A DNA stretch of 64,000 bases from Marinicrinis sediminis (GTDB lineage: Bacteria; Bacillota; Bacilli; Paenibacillales; KCTC-33676). Positions 1 to 7,421 of the stretch are shown here, piece by piece. The stretch covers positions 124,001-188,000 of the forward strand of contig NZ_JBHUMM010000002.1 of NCBI RefSeq assembly GCF_042685085.1, read 5' to 3'. The notes below the pieces were generated by a model. It saw only the letters and a list, made by a program, of their open reading frames with translations, had not been told where the DNA came from and ran no database searches. The position numbers and the translations under genes were made by a program. The first letter of the stretch is position 1. Each line of letters opens with the position of its first letter.

Positions 1-620
1 GATCATGCTCCTTGTTCTTCCCCTTCTTCACTTACTTCGGAATCTTCGAGTAGCTGGAGATCATGTTCATGTCGAAGACCCAATATTCTTTCTCAATGCG
101 CCGTTTCCCTTGCCTCTCAAAAAAAGGCCATACGCTGTGCCTCTTCAATTGACTGAAACAACTCGCTGCTTCGTTGAGGAGGAATATCTGCGCCTTAGGG
201 ATGAACATGCATACGCTGCCAGTGGGGAAAACGACTGAGGAAGTTTTTGTCTTCCAAAATCAGATAATAGGCGATGGACAGGATTTTCTTGTAGCTGTCC
301 CGGAAGCAGGTCTTGAGATTGGCTTCCACATCAGTTTTCTGTCCGATTTGCTCGAACAGGTACGTTGCACCATAGAAAATACGCAGAAAATTGGTAATTT
401 GTACAGGGCCACGTTTCTTCGCAGGAGATGTAGACTCATCCTGTGGCTCTCTCCGATACGCTCGGGTAGGCTTGATCTCACCGGTTTTGGTCGACTCTTC
501 TGATCAGCGTAAGCTTTGCACGAGACTGCTGTTTTTCTTTGTACCAGTAGGGCCCGTTATGGTAGGCATAGGTAATACCTGTCTTTCTATTGGTCTAATA
601 AATTTTCCATTTCCCATCGT
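1..620 (-). pseudogene. degenerate IS4/IS1634-type transposase, N-terminal part
   Basis: Read on the minus strand from about 620 downward, the sequence gives a continuous transposase-like protein only if one frameshift and at least two stops are ignored. Recognisable pieces are a start-proximal GKWKIY..TNRKTGITYAYHNGPYW stretch, then LFEQIGQKTDVEANLK and ILSIAYYLILEDKNFLSRFPHW. This is the layout of IS4/IS1634-type DDE transposases, which share the phrase 'AYYL..E....SRFP.W'. There is an in-frame TAG near 600, a frameshift near 480 and a TAA near 200. The catalytic DDE core would lie left of the window. The family call rests on motif memory, not a search; that it is a non-functional relic is seen directly. 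Confidence 0.65.
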
Positions 621-1130
621 TACACAAACCGGTAACTCAGATTACAAGCTAATCCTCAATCAAAATTTTTATCCATTCTGTTTTGATAGATTGGATAACT
701 TCTTCGTATGTATCTGTTTATCTCTTCGTAATGGATATACTCTGTATATCTAATGTGGTGGAGTATTCTTAAGCTCTAAAAGAGAATCGTGCAGAATGTG
801 AACCTATCGTAGACCGCCAGTAGCGTCATAACCCTGGGGGATCGTCGACAAAACCAAACCCGAGGAAAAGAGAAGAAAAACAAAGCATCAAGGCCAATAG
901 GCTGCAAAAACCAAGATCATAATAAGACAATAAAGAAGAAAAAGTTAGGGAGAGGACGAATGCAGAGTTTAGTATAGTAGTACCTGCTTTAGGTTTATCT
1001 TATTTATAAAGAATGAAAAAATCGAGATTTTATATGCTGCTTTAGGCAAGCATATAAAGAGCCCTTCCTTGAAGGGCTTTTCTACTTTCTCGCCACCATT
1101 AGCAGTGTTTAACTCATAACTTAACTGTCC
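621..1130. other. 510-bp gene-free AT-rich stretch
   Basis: No supported gene. The stretch is purine-rich around 840-960 on the plus strand. It has a short inverted repeat GATATAC-TCT-GTATATC at 734-750, and two hairpins at 1031-1056 and 1060-1078 close to the first ISL3 relic. A minus-strand reading frame at 969-1172 overlaps those hairpins, has no ribosome-binding site or recognisable protein, and was not accepted. Confidence 0.5.
1058..1082 (+). terminator. hairpin with T-run, possible terminator or IS end
   Basis: AGCCCTTC (1060-1067) pairs perfectly with GAAGGGCT (1071-1078) around a 3-base loop and is followed by TTT. An AT-rich inverted repeat, TATATGCT/AGCATATA (1031-1056), lies just before it. 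It could end a plus-strand transcript, or it could belong to the left flank of the ISL3 relic that starts about 110 bp further on. Confidence 0.45.
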
Positions 1131-1146
1131 ATACTGGAAATAAATA
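1131..1146 (+). repeat. 16-bp repeat upstream of ISL3 relic 1
   Basis: ATACTGGAAATAAATA occurs here and again, identically, at 2381-2396. In both places it precedes an ISL3-type transposase relic by about the same distance: 89 and 83 bases before the conserved PEPWYIDR codons. It is therefore probably part of the 5' untranslated end of the same or closely related IS. Confidence 0.6.
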
Positions 1147-1189
1147 TATCCAGTAGAGGATAGTGTTTTCAAATCTTAGCCAATTTGAA

Positions 1190-1990
1190 TGAAGGTTACT
1201 AGAGGAATTATTGCAAATACCTGAACCATGGTACATAGACCGTGTGGACTTTTGCCTGGAAATCAATCAACTAGACGTATATGTGAAGTTACGTAAACGA
1301 GCTGCATTTTCTTGTGCTCATTGTCGTGCCTGATTAACCAGTGAAAGATATTGCTGTGAAAGATCGGACGTGGCTACTTTTCAATTTTTTTGAGTATCCC
1401 TGTTACATCCATGTAGAACTTCCTCGAACACATTGTAGCAAGTGTAACCGGATGATGCGAGTTCACTTGCCTTAGGCTCTTGACAAACCCAAACATTACT
1501 TTACCCTTCATTTTAATGCGTTAATTATGTTGCTCCCTAAAGATATACTGATGAAGGCCATTAGCCCATTTGTTGGTGAACATGACACACGTTTTTGGCG
1601 GATTCTCCATCAATACGTTGATTGGGTCTACGCTGCCGATTAGGACAGAGGGTGGCTATATCCAAGATGTTGAAAAAGCATTACGATGGCGTTGTGCGAT
1701 GGTTTACATCCAACCTAAATAACGGTCTGATAGAAGGTTTTAATAGTCTGTTCCAGGCCGCTAAACGCAAGGAGCGAAGGTATCGCTCAGATAAGAATAT
1801 GATCGCAATGGTCTGCCTCTTGGCTCTGGTAAGCTTGACTTTGATTCAAAACCATATAAAAGAATGGGCAATAGCATGGAGCCACGCATCGCTCGTACCT
1901 GAACGTATTCCCTTGTCCAGCTACCAGTATACGCATCTACTCCAACTTTTATTCAACAACTGTTGGAAACAAGGGGTGAAGCATCTATAC
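1190..1990 (+). pseudogene. ISL3-family transposase relic 1 (internally deleted)
   Basis: Three reading frames together give an ISL3-type transposase. The N-terminus reads LLQIPEPWYIDRVDF..INQLDVYVKL, followed by a CAHC / CSKC zinc-binding pair and the phrase FFEYPCYIHVELPRTHC. The C-terminus reads HYDGVVRWFTSNLNNGLIEGFNSL and then KNMIAMVCLLALVSL. Between 'RFWRILHQYVD' (about 1600-1625) and 'WGLRCRLGQRVAISKMLKKHY' the central region with the first catalytic Asp residues is missing, so this copy has a large internal deletion as well as a TGA near 1330 and a frameshift just after it. The family call is by motif recognition, and the decay is seen directly. Confidence 0.75.
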
Positions 1991-2033
1991 CAATTCCCTT
2001 GTCCGATTTTCATAGATTTTATGGGAATTGGTA
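1988..2033. repeat. perfect 11-bp inverted repeat at the 3' edge of ISL3 relic 1
   Basis: TACCAATTCCC (1988-1998) and GGGAATTGGTA (2023-2033) are exact reverse complements around a 24-base loop. The left arm is part of a motif, CCAATTCCCTTGTC, that recurs at the broken ends of the other ISL3 relics (3537-3550 on plus, 4346-4359 on minus). It may be an IS terminus or a site of recombination between relics. Confidence 0.6.
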
Positions 2034-2066
2034 GAGTACATTTACGACAAAAACTATTGATAACAA

Positions 2067-2231
2067 TTATTCTTTATTCCGATTACTCATTTCTTTGATT
2101 ACTTGAGCCAGATCTATAAGTGAGTTATTTAAATAATCTATCCTTTTTTCGAATCGAATCAGTAAATAAATCGTTATCATAATCGGAAAACCAAAATTCC
2201 CTATCGCGTTCACAAAATCAATTTCATCCAT
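2067..2231 (-). CDS. yvrJ: YvrJ-family small membrane protein
   Basis: A 54-residue protein starting at ATG 2231, with a good ribosome-binding site (AAGGGG nine bases upstream). It begins MDEIDFVNAIGNFGFPIMIT, continues with a hydrophobic run (IMITIYLLIRFE, residues 18-29) and ends in a charged amphipathic helix. This matches the YvrJ family: an N-terminal acidic stretch, the 'GFPI..TIYLL.R.E' membrane segment and a '..L..AI.E' tail. In Bacillus subtilis yvrJ lies by the sigO-rsoA genes and is expressed from them. Here a SigO/RsoA-like pair lies 1.5 kb away on the opposite strand, which supports the call. The molecular function is unknown. It overlaps no other intact gene. It is intact although both flanks are decayed transposons. 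Confidence 0.75.
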   Translation of the reverse strand: MDEIDFVNAIGNFGFPIMITIYLLIRFEKRIDYLNNSLIDLAQVIKEMSNRNKE

Positions 2232-2321
2232 TTGAAACATCCCCTTCCAAATTTACGTAGACTTATATGTATAGGATTTTTCATTTCTTATCCCACAACT
2301 GCTACTGAACCTAAAAAAAAC

Positions 2322-2348
2322 TCAAGACAAGAACACTAGTTCTTGTTC
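2322..2348 (-). terminator. hairpin with T-tract upstream of yvrJ-like gene
   Basis: ACAAGAAC (2327-2334) pairs with GTTCTTGT (2339-2346). On the minus strand the hairpin is followed after six bases by eight T residues (plus-strand A-tract 2313-2320). It lies about 90 bp before the YvrJ-family start, so it may end a minus-strand transcript entering from the ISL3 side, or it may be an attenuator-like element in the yvrJ leader. Confidence 0.5.
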
Positions 2349-2380
2349 ACTTCTTCAACGATTAAAAATAACAATTGTAA

Positions 2381-2396
2381 ATACTGGAAATAAATA
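2381..2396 (+). repeat. 16-bp repeat upstream of ISL3 relic 2
   Basis: Second identical copy of ATACTGGAAATAAATA (the first is at 1131-1146), again just upstream of an ISL3-type transposase relic. Confidence 0.6.
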
Positions 2397-2421
2397 AACC
2401 ATTAGAAACGGGGTGTTTTGA

Positions 2422-3536
2422 TTGAACATAGAAATAAAGGATCTTGAGGTGGTGTTCCATATACCCGAGCCATGGTATATCGATCGCTGTCTATTTGACG
2501 AGAAGTTGAAACAATTAAACGTTTACTTGAAGTTTCGCGCTGGCTCTTTGTTTGGATCTGCAGGGTGTGACGCAGAAGCGGAACCCCTAAAGGATATTGA
2601 AGACTATGATCAGATCTGGCGTCATTTGAATTTTGCTGAATACTCGATTTACTTCCATGCAGAGCATCCACGAACGAATTACGGTAGATGTATTCGTATT
2701 TTTAAAGTAAACGTTCCATCGACGGTCAAACCTAGAGCGGGCTTTAACCTGCTGTTTGACGCATGAATTATTACAATAGCCAAAGATATCCCATTGAACG
2801 CGGTGAGTCGCATTGTAAAGAAGACGGATAAGCGTCTGTGGCGGATCTTGCACCATTACGTGAATAACCCAATCGCCATCCAATATTTGTCGCATATCAC
2901 GAAAATCAGTACAGATGAAATCTCGACGAAACTGGTACATAACTACATCACTATCTTTATGGATCCCGAAGGGTGCAAGTGTCATCCACGTCCCAAAGGC
3001 AAGAAAGCTGCCACTTGGACAGAGTGCAAGAAACACTTGGAATCCCATGGGGGCGACGCCGAGAAGTGTGTATGGATATGTCGCAACGTTCATCAACGGA
3101 GCCAAAGGAAATTTTCCAAATTAATCCATTTAATTCAAAAAAATTCATGTCTCCCAAAAGGCCAATGAAGCGGTCGATGAGATACGGCGTACGGAAAACA
3201 AGCGGACAGATGAATTAAAAAACACGCTGTACATTTGGCTGAAGACGATATTAATTTAACGAAAGCACAAAAAGAAAATTGGACAAACTCAAAGATTGTA
3301 CGCTGGATACGGTTAAAGCATATCGGATGCGTCTGATTTTGCAGGAAGTGTTTCGTTACCATGCTCAATTGTTCCAGACGTGATGAAGGATTGGATCAGA
3401 TAGGGACTGCGCTCTCGCCTGACTCCGATTGTTGAGGTCTCAAAAATGCTGTAAAGCCACTAAGACGGTGTTGTTCGCTGGTTCACTCCAAGACTCAATA
3501 ACGGATTTTTCGAAGGCATCAACAGCTTGTTTCGAA
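2422..3536 (+). pseudogene. ISL3-family transposase relic 2 (longer copy, C-terminus lost)
   Basis: From 2422 the frame gives EVVFHIPEPWYIDRCLFDEK..LNVYLKFRAG, the phrase IWRHLNFAEYSIYFHAEHPRTN, one in-frame TGA at 2764-2766, then NAVSRIVKKTDKRLWRILHHYVN and ISTDEISTKLVHNYITIFMD, where the first catalytic Asp of ISL3 transposases is expected. After about 3060 it moves through the other frames (DMSQ, FINGAKGNFP, SKKFMSPKRP, VRWFTPRLNNGFFEGINSLFR) and stops abruptly at 3536, where the motif CCAATTCCCTTGTC begins. It is clearly non-functional. It is less deleted than relic 1 and differs from it at many residues, so the two are related but not recent duplicates. Confidence 0.75.
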
Positions 3537-3550
3537 CCAATTCCCTTGTC
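3537..3550 (+). repeat. CCAATTCCCTTGTC motif at the break of ISL3 relic 2
   Basis: The same 14-mer as at 1990-2003 (plus) and 4346-4359 (minus), here at the exact point where transposase homology ends. A related string, GTATTCCCTTGTCC, occurs at 1904-1917 inside the C-terminal region of relic 1, where the frame reads (P)xxIPLS. That suggests the motif comes from the end of the transposase gene or from the IS terminus. Confidence 0.6.
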
Positions 3551-3633
3551 CCATTTTCAAATATTTGATGTAAACTTGTAAATTCTATAATATTTGAAAT
3601 TACTGATAGCGTCGAAGTGTCTCTTATTTCAAG

Positions 3634-3663
3634 TTGTATTAATCTATTATTTTTTCCTATATT
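3634..3663 (+). promoter_or_regulatory. possible sigma-A-type promoter for the split sigma genes
   Basis: TTGTAT near 3634 and TATATT near 3658 are separated by about 18 bases, roughly 33 bases before the start codon at 3696. Matches to the consensus are only fair and the region is AT-rich, so it could arise by chance. Confidence 0.3.
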
Positions 3664-3695
3664 AACAAACCATTGTTTTGTTAGGGGGATCTGAA

Positions 3696-4046
3696 ATGAA
3701 GAATGAAAATTATTATGTGAGGTATTTAAATATCATAAAACGAATTAGTTGGCGATTACAATATCATGAAAAAGTAAAGAAGAAAAGAGAAATAGTCAAT
3801 GATGAAATCATTACGTACTCTTCTACGATGATAGACTCTAACATAATCTCTAATCTTTTTCTCGATGAGATGATTCAAAATATTCCATCTCCTCACGGTC
3901 AATATATAATTTACAAAATTTATCGAGATCGATTTACAGAAAAGAAAATTGCGCAAGAATTAAACATTAGTCAGCAGGCGGTGAATAGATGGAAAAAGAA
4001 GTCGCTAGAGAAATTGAGAGAAAGTCAGCACTCATTGTCGAGTTAG
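3696..4046 (+). CDS. sigO: SigO-like sigma factor subunit (region 4, DNA-binding half)
   Basis: A 116-residue protein starting at ATG 3696 with ribosome-binding site AGGGGG seven bases upstream. A TTG further up at 3678 is less likely. The C-terminal 45 residues read IYKIYRDRFTEKKIAQELNISQQAVNRWKKKSLEKLR, a typical sigma region 4 helix-turn-helix. The first half (RYLNIIKRISWRLQYHEKVKKKRE) resembles the basic stretch of Bacillus subtilis SigO (YvrI). There is no region 2, so by itself it could not melt a promoter. That job would fall to the next gene, which overlaps it by 58 bp. It is shorter than SigO (about 190 residues) and lacks the N-terminal extension. The nearby YvrJ gene supports the SigO identity over a phage or conjugative-element sigma. 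Its targets are not visible here. Confidence 0.6.
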   Translation: MKNENYYVRYLNIIKRISWRLQYHEKVKKKREIVNDEIITYSSTMIDSNIISNLFLDEMIQNIPSPHGQYIIYKIYRDRFTEKKIAQELNISQQAVNRWKKKSLEKLRESQHSLSS

Positions 4047-4210
4047 TAAGAGAATCCCGAAAGGGAAATCAAGAGGCTATGCAGTTACTCTTAGATATTT
4101 ACGAGGATGAGATCATAAAATTTGCTCGCTATACACGACTTCCGACCGAGGATGCCATTCAATCTATTAAAACGGAATTTTTAGAATGCATATTATTAGA
4201 AGAACTATAG
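3989..4210 (+). CDS. rsoA: RsoA-like co-sigma subunit (region 2-like, core-binding half)
   Basis: A 73-residue protein starting at ATG 3989 inside the end of the previous gene, in another frame, with ribosome-binding site AGGCGGTG five bases upstream. The core reads LVRESRKGNQEAMQLLLDIYEDEIIKFARY, the 'G..EA...LL..Y...I...A' pattern of sigma region 2.1-2.2, and ends with TEDAIQSIKTEFLECI. RsoA (YvrHa) of Bacillus is a 79-residue region 2-like protein that works with SigO to make one sigma activity, and it is encoded in the same order. The long overlap implies coupled synthesis of the two halves. Small HTH proteins of Tn916-like elements (the orf7/orf8 arrangement) are the main alternative. 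Confidence 0.6.
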   Translation: MEKEVAREIERKSALIVELVRESRKGNQEAMQLLLDIYEDEIIKFARYTRLPTEDAIQSIKTEFLECILLEEL

Positions 4211-4339
4211 ATTTCAGCATATCACCCTCCTCTGCTCAGTAATCATTCCAGCTATCAGGGTATAAGCAATACTTGGCTCTTTGCCGCTAGCGATAATTTG
4301 ATCGAAACCAGCCCTAGTAATGTTTAATAGAATCTTTAA

Positions 4340-4420
4340 AAATCCGACAAGGGAATTGGTTTTGGGTGCGAGCGATGCGTGCTCCAAGCTGTAAGCCAAT
4401 TCTTTTCTTATTTCAATGCG
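4340..4420 (-). pseudogene. ISL3 transposase C-terminal tail fragment (relic 3)
   Basis: On the minus strand the sequence reads WLTAW(S)...HRSHPKPIPLS, matching the plus-strand WAIAWSHASLVPERIPLS end of relic 1 (about 1866-1920) with a one-base shift. The CCAATTCCCTTGTC motif (4346-4359) falls at PIPLS. Only about 80 bases are recognisable. It shows that a third ISL3 copy once lay here in inverted orientation. Confidence 0.5.
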
Positions 4421-4464
4421 AAGTTAAATTTGCCTGCTAGTATGTACCCTAGATTTCCGCCAAC

Positions 4465-4584
4465 TCATAACGAGGATGGCGGATCAACACCTAGGCTAAT
4501 GTAAAGTTCCTTATGCTTCTCCAGAAGTTCGCCGATACGCAGTTTCTGTCCGGGCGCTTCAAAGCATTTTATCAGATTGAGCAT
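4465..4584 (-). pseudogene. unidentified short coding-like fragment
   Basis: A 39-codon minus-strand frame (ATG 4584, TGA 4465-4467) reads MLNLIKCFEAPGQKLRIGEL and then LEKHKELYISLGVDPPSSL. Its composition (balanced, amphipathic, with APGQ and GVDPP turns) looks like a piece of a real protein rather than chance. I do not recognise the family. There is no clear ribosome-binding site, so it is treated as a remnant in the decayed region. Confidence 0.3.
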
Positions 4585-5183
4585 AGACCTACAACTACAG
4601 TGCAAACTTCCTCACTATGGTCGCGCTTAGGCTGGGGAGTATGTGAAAGGCCATTTTGCGTATGTTAGGATACAGCAAGAGATTTTCTTACCAATCCTTG
4701 TAAAGCAAGGAAGTTTAATTTTCTCGAAAAATTCTAAAAAGAATTTACCGCCGACGGACATAGCATTTTGCAGGGAAAATTCAGTTTTTACGTTTGATAT
4801 AGATGTGGTAGACTTCAGCTAAAGGGGGCTCCTCTTTTTGGGTATTGTGTTCCGACAAACACAATACTACCAAAGATGGAAGCACTCTTTTCTATTAAAC
4901 TGCGGAATCACTTTCGAAATTCATGATTATATATTTGTAATTTATTTAAAGAAAGAATGATAAGTGTATGAAAACTGTTGTCAGTGATATATATCATATT
5001 ACTTGATCTTCTTTGCACCACAGTATTAAGTTCTGATGCAATCATTACATTCATGTTCTTTACAGTTCACAGTTTTCTGATGATGGATGTGTTTTACATC
5101 TGGTTCGCCATTGTGGTAATCTCAATCTGAACCATGAACTCGCTATGATCACGATCATCTCTTCTGAAAAGGATGGAATCCAT
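4585..5183. other. 600-bp gene-free stretch before selD
   Basis: No gene supported. It contains a perfect 10-bp inverted repeat GTATTGTGTT/AACACAATAC (4842-4851 and 4858-4867, 6-base loop) without a following T-run, and a palindromic TGATATATATCA near 4986. Base composition changes here from the AT-rich decayed region to the more GC-rich backbone that begins with selD. The selD promoter must lie here, but no convincing -35/-10 pair was found. Confidence 0.5.
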
Positions 5184-6239
5184 ATGAATGAATCGATTAA
5201 GCTCACCTCCCTGTCTTCCAAAGGAGGTTGCGGCTGTAAAATAGGGCCTGCCGACTTGGCAAAGGTGCTTCGCCAGTTGCCGGTCATGGACAAACACCCG
5301 AACCTGCTTGTAGGTCTGGACACGAGTGATGATGCTGGCGTATACAAACTGACTGACGAACTCGCCATCGTGCAGACCCTCGACTTCTTTACCCCGATCG
5401 TGGACAATCCGTATGATTTCGGGCAAATTGCGGCCGCAAATGCGCTCAGCGATGTATATGCCATGGGAGGAACCCCGGTCACCGCATTAAATATTGTAGC
5501 GTTTCCTGTCCATGACCTGGACCCGGACATCCTCGCCGAGATCCTGAAAGGTGCAGCAGAAAAAGTTAAAGAATCCGGTGCCGTTCTTGCAGGCGGTCAT
5601 TCTATCGATGACAAGGAACCGAAGTTCGGCTTGTCCGTAACCGGAACCATACACCCGGATCGGATTCTCACCAATGCAGGCGCAAAGCCTGGTGATGTCA
5701 TCATCCTGACCAAGCCAATCGGGGTCGGCATCATGACGACCTCACTGAAACGAGACCAGCTGCAACCGGAGGAAATCAGAAGAGTCACAGAGGTCATGTC
5801 CACTCTGAACAAGACAGCCTCGGAAATCATGGTGCAGTATGACGTTCACGCCTGTACCGATGTGACCGGATTTGGTCTATTGGGGCATGCCCTGGAAATG
5901 GCAAAAGGAAGCCAGCTTGGCATGAACCTGTATGAACCGCAGATTCCCGTCTTGCCTCGCGTCAGAGAACTGGCAGAAGCAGGCTGTATTCCAGGCGGAA
6001 CAAAAAACAACTTCGCTCACGTGCAATCCAGCGTTCAGTTCGATAACAGCATAGATCAGATCGGGCAATGGATTCTGTGTGATGCCGTCACTTCGGGCGG
6101 ACTGTTGATCTCCGTCGCTCAAGCAGATAGTCAATCCCTGCTCCACGCCCTTCAGCAAGCCGGCGTGCAGGCAAAAGCCATCGGTGAAATGACCGAAGAA
6201 GGAGCTGGCACCATTCGAGTATTACAGCCATCAGAGTAA
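5184..6239 (+). CDS. selD: selenophosphate synthase SelD
   Basis: Makes selenophosphate from selenide and ATP, the activated selenium donor. The protein is 351 residues from ATG 5184, with an AAAAGG ribosome-binding site. The frame also opens at 5145, but that start has no such site and adds 13 atypical residues. The N-terminus has GGCGCKIGP with the catalytic Cys16 and Lys19; position 16 is Cys, not selenocysteine. Later come the ATP- and Mg-binding motifs GLDTSDDAG, FFTPIVD and AGGHSIDD of the PurM-like fold, and GLLGHALEMAKGS. Length is usual for the family. The next gene, selU, starts 23 bp downstream and uses its product, so the two form an operon for selenouridine in tRNA. Confidence 0.95.
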   Translation: MNESIKLTSLSSKGGCGCKIGPADLAKVLRQLPVMDKHPNLLVGLDTSDDAGVYKLTDELAIVQTLDFFTPIVDNPYDFGQIAAANALSDVYAMGGTPVTALNIVAFPVHDLDPDILAEILKGAAEKVKESGAVLAGGHSIDDKEPKFGLSVTGTIHPDRILTNAGAKPGDVIILTKPIGVGIMTTSLKRDQLQPEEIRRVTEVMSTLNKTASEIMVQYDVHACTDVTGFGLLGHALEMAKGSQLGMNLYEPQIPVLPRVRELAEAGCIPGGTKNNFAHVQSSVQFDNSIDQIGQWILCDAVTSGGLLISVAQADSQSLLHALQQAGVQAKAIGEMTEEGAGTIRVLQPSE

Positions 6240-6261
6240 CAGAAAGAAGGGACAGACCGCT

Positions 6262-7323
6262 TTGAAGGAAATTCAGATAGAAGAATTATTGCAATTATAT
6301 GCGAAGGGTGACATTCAGTTAATCGATGTGCGTTCACCTTCTGAATACGAAGAGGGGACTATTCCGGGCAGCTGGAATGCACCCATCTTTGACGATGAGG
6401 AACGATCTGAGATCGGAACCATCTACAAACAGATCAGCAAGGAAGCGGCCAAGGAACGGGGATTGGAAATCGTCTCATCCAAAATGCCAACCTGGATAAA
6501 ATCGATCAGGGACATTCCTGGAAACAAGGCCGTCTTTTGCTGGCGGGGCGGCATGCGCAGCAAAACGACCGTCACCCTGCTGTCTCTTATGGACGAAAAG
6601 CTGGTTCGACTTACCGGCGGTTACCGGGCCTTTCGGAAATGGACGACCCAATTCCTCACGCATCATACCATGTCGGCCAAAGTCGTGACCATTCATGGCT
6701 ATACGGGAAGCGGCAAAACAAGCCTGCTTCATCGCTTGAAGCAAGAAGGATTTCCTGTTCTCGATCTGGAAGCGATGGCAGGACATCGCGGCTCGATATT
6801 TGGACATATCGGAACCCGTCCGGCGAATCAGAAAACCTTTGACGGTCGCCTGGCGCTGGAACTGCAGCGTTTAAAGGAGGCTCCCTATCTCATCATGGAG
6901 GCTGAAAGCAAGCGGATCGGCAAAGTGCTACTTCCCGCTTTCCTGCTAGAGGCCAAAGAAAAAGGACAAGTCTTCTTTCTCGATGTGCCACTGGAGGAAC
7001 GCGTCCGACAGATTCAACAGGAATACAGGCCGGAACAGCATGCGAAAGCCTGTCAGGTCGCATTCCAGCGAATCAAGCAACGCATTCACACCCCGATTGC
7101 CGCTGAAATCGAGGATCACATGGAAAATGAAAACTGGTCCCAGGCCATCAAGCTGCTGCTGCAATTTTACTATGATCCCCGTTATGAGTTCGGACAGGAA
7201 CGCTACGAGCAGACGATCGTTCATCTCGACAGTGCGACGCTGGATGAAGCTGTCGAACAGATTCGAACCGCACTTGCCGAAATAGGGCGGGAAGACCTGT
7301 CTACCTACCCTCCATCTCCATAA
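6262..7323 (+). CDS. selU: tRNA 2-selenouridine synthase SelU (MnmH)
   Basis: Replaces sulfur with selenium in 2-thiouridine at the wobble position of some tRNAs (Glu, Lys, Gln), using selenophosphate and passing through a geranylated intermediate. The protein is 353 residues. An N-terminal rhodanese domain has the active-site loop FCWRGGMRS with Cys93, and a C-terminal P-loop domain has GYTGSGKT at 146-153. It starts at TTG 6262 with AAGAAGGG ten bases upstream. It lies directly after selD, and a strong terminator follows the stop codon. No selA, selB or selC is in this window, so selenium appears to be used here for tRNA modification. Confidence 0.95.
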   Translation: MKEIQIEELLQLYAKGDIQLIDVRSPSEYEEGTIPGSWNAPIFDDEERSEIGTIYKQISKEAAKERGLEIVSSKMPTWIKSIRDIPGNKAVFCWRGGMRSKTTVTLLSLMDEKLVRLTGGYRAFRKWTTQFLTHHTMSAKVVTIHGYTGSGKTSLLHRLKQEGFPVLDLEAMAGHRGSIFGHIGTRPANQKTFDGRLALELQRLKEAPYLIMEAESKRIGKVLLPAFLLEAKEKGQVFFLDVPLEERVRQIQQEYRPEQHAKACQVAFQRIKQRIHTPIAAEIEDHMENENWSQAIKLLLQFYYDPRYEFGQERYEQTIVHLDSATLDEAVEQIRTALAEIGREDLSTYPPSP

Positions 7324-7325
7324 AT

Positions 7326-7383
7326 AAACGGCTGTCTCCCTGCAGAATCATCTGCAACAAACGAGACAGCCGTTTCTCATTCC
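7326..7383 (+). terminator. terminator of the selD-selU operon
   Basis: A perfect 13-bp stem AAACGGCTGTCTC (7326-7338) with GAGACAGCCGTTT (7363-7375), carrying a second inner hairpin TGCAGA/TGCA-type (7341-7356), starts two bases after the selU stop codon. It could work in both directions, since yheC converges on it. Confidence 0.85.
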
Positions 7384-7421
7384 TCTCATGTCTTTTCTAT
7401 TTTCTTTTTTCACTTTTCTCT

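Noticed and set aside
969..1172. 67-residue minus-strand ORF near the ISL3 left flank
   Set aside because: Low complexity, no ribosome-binding site, and it overlaps two hairpins and the IS flank.
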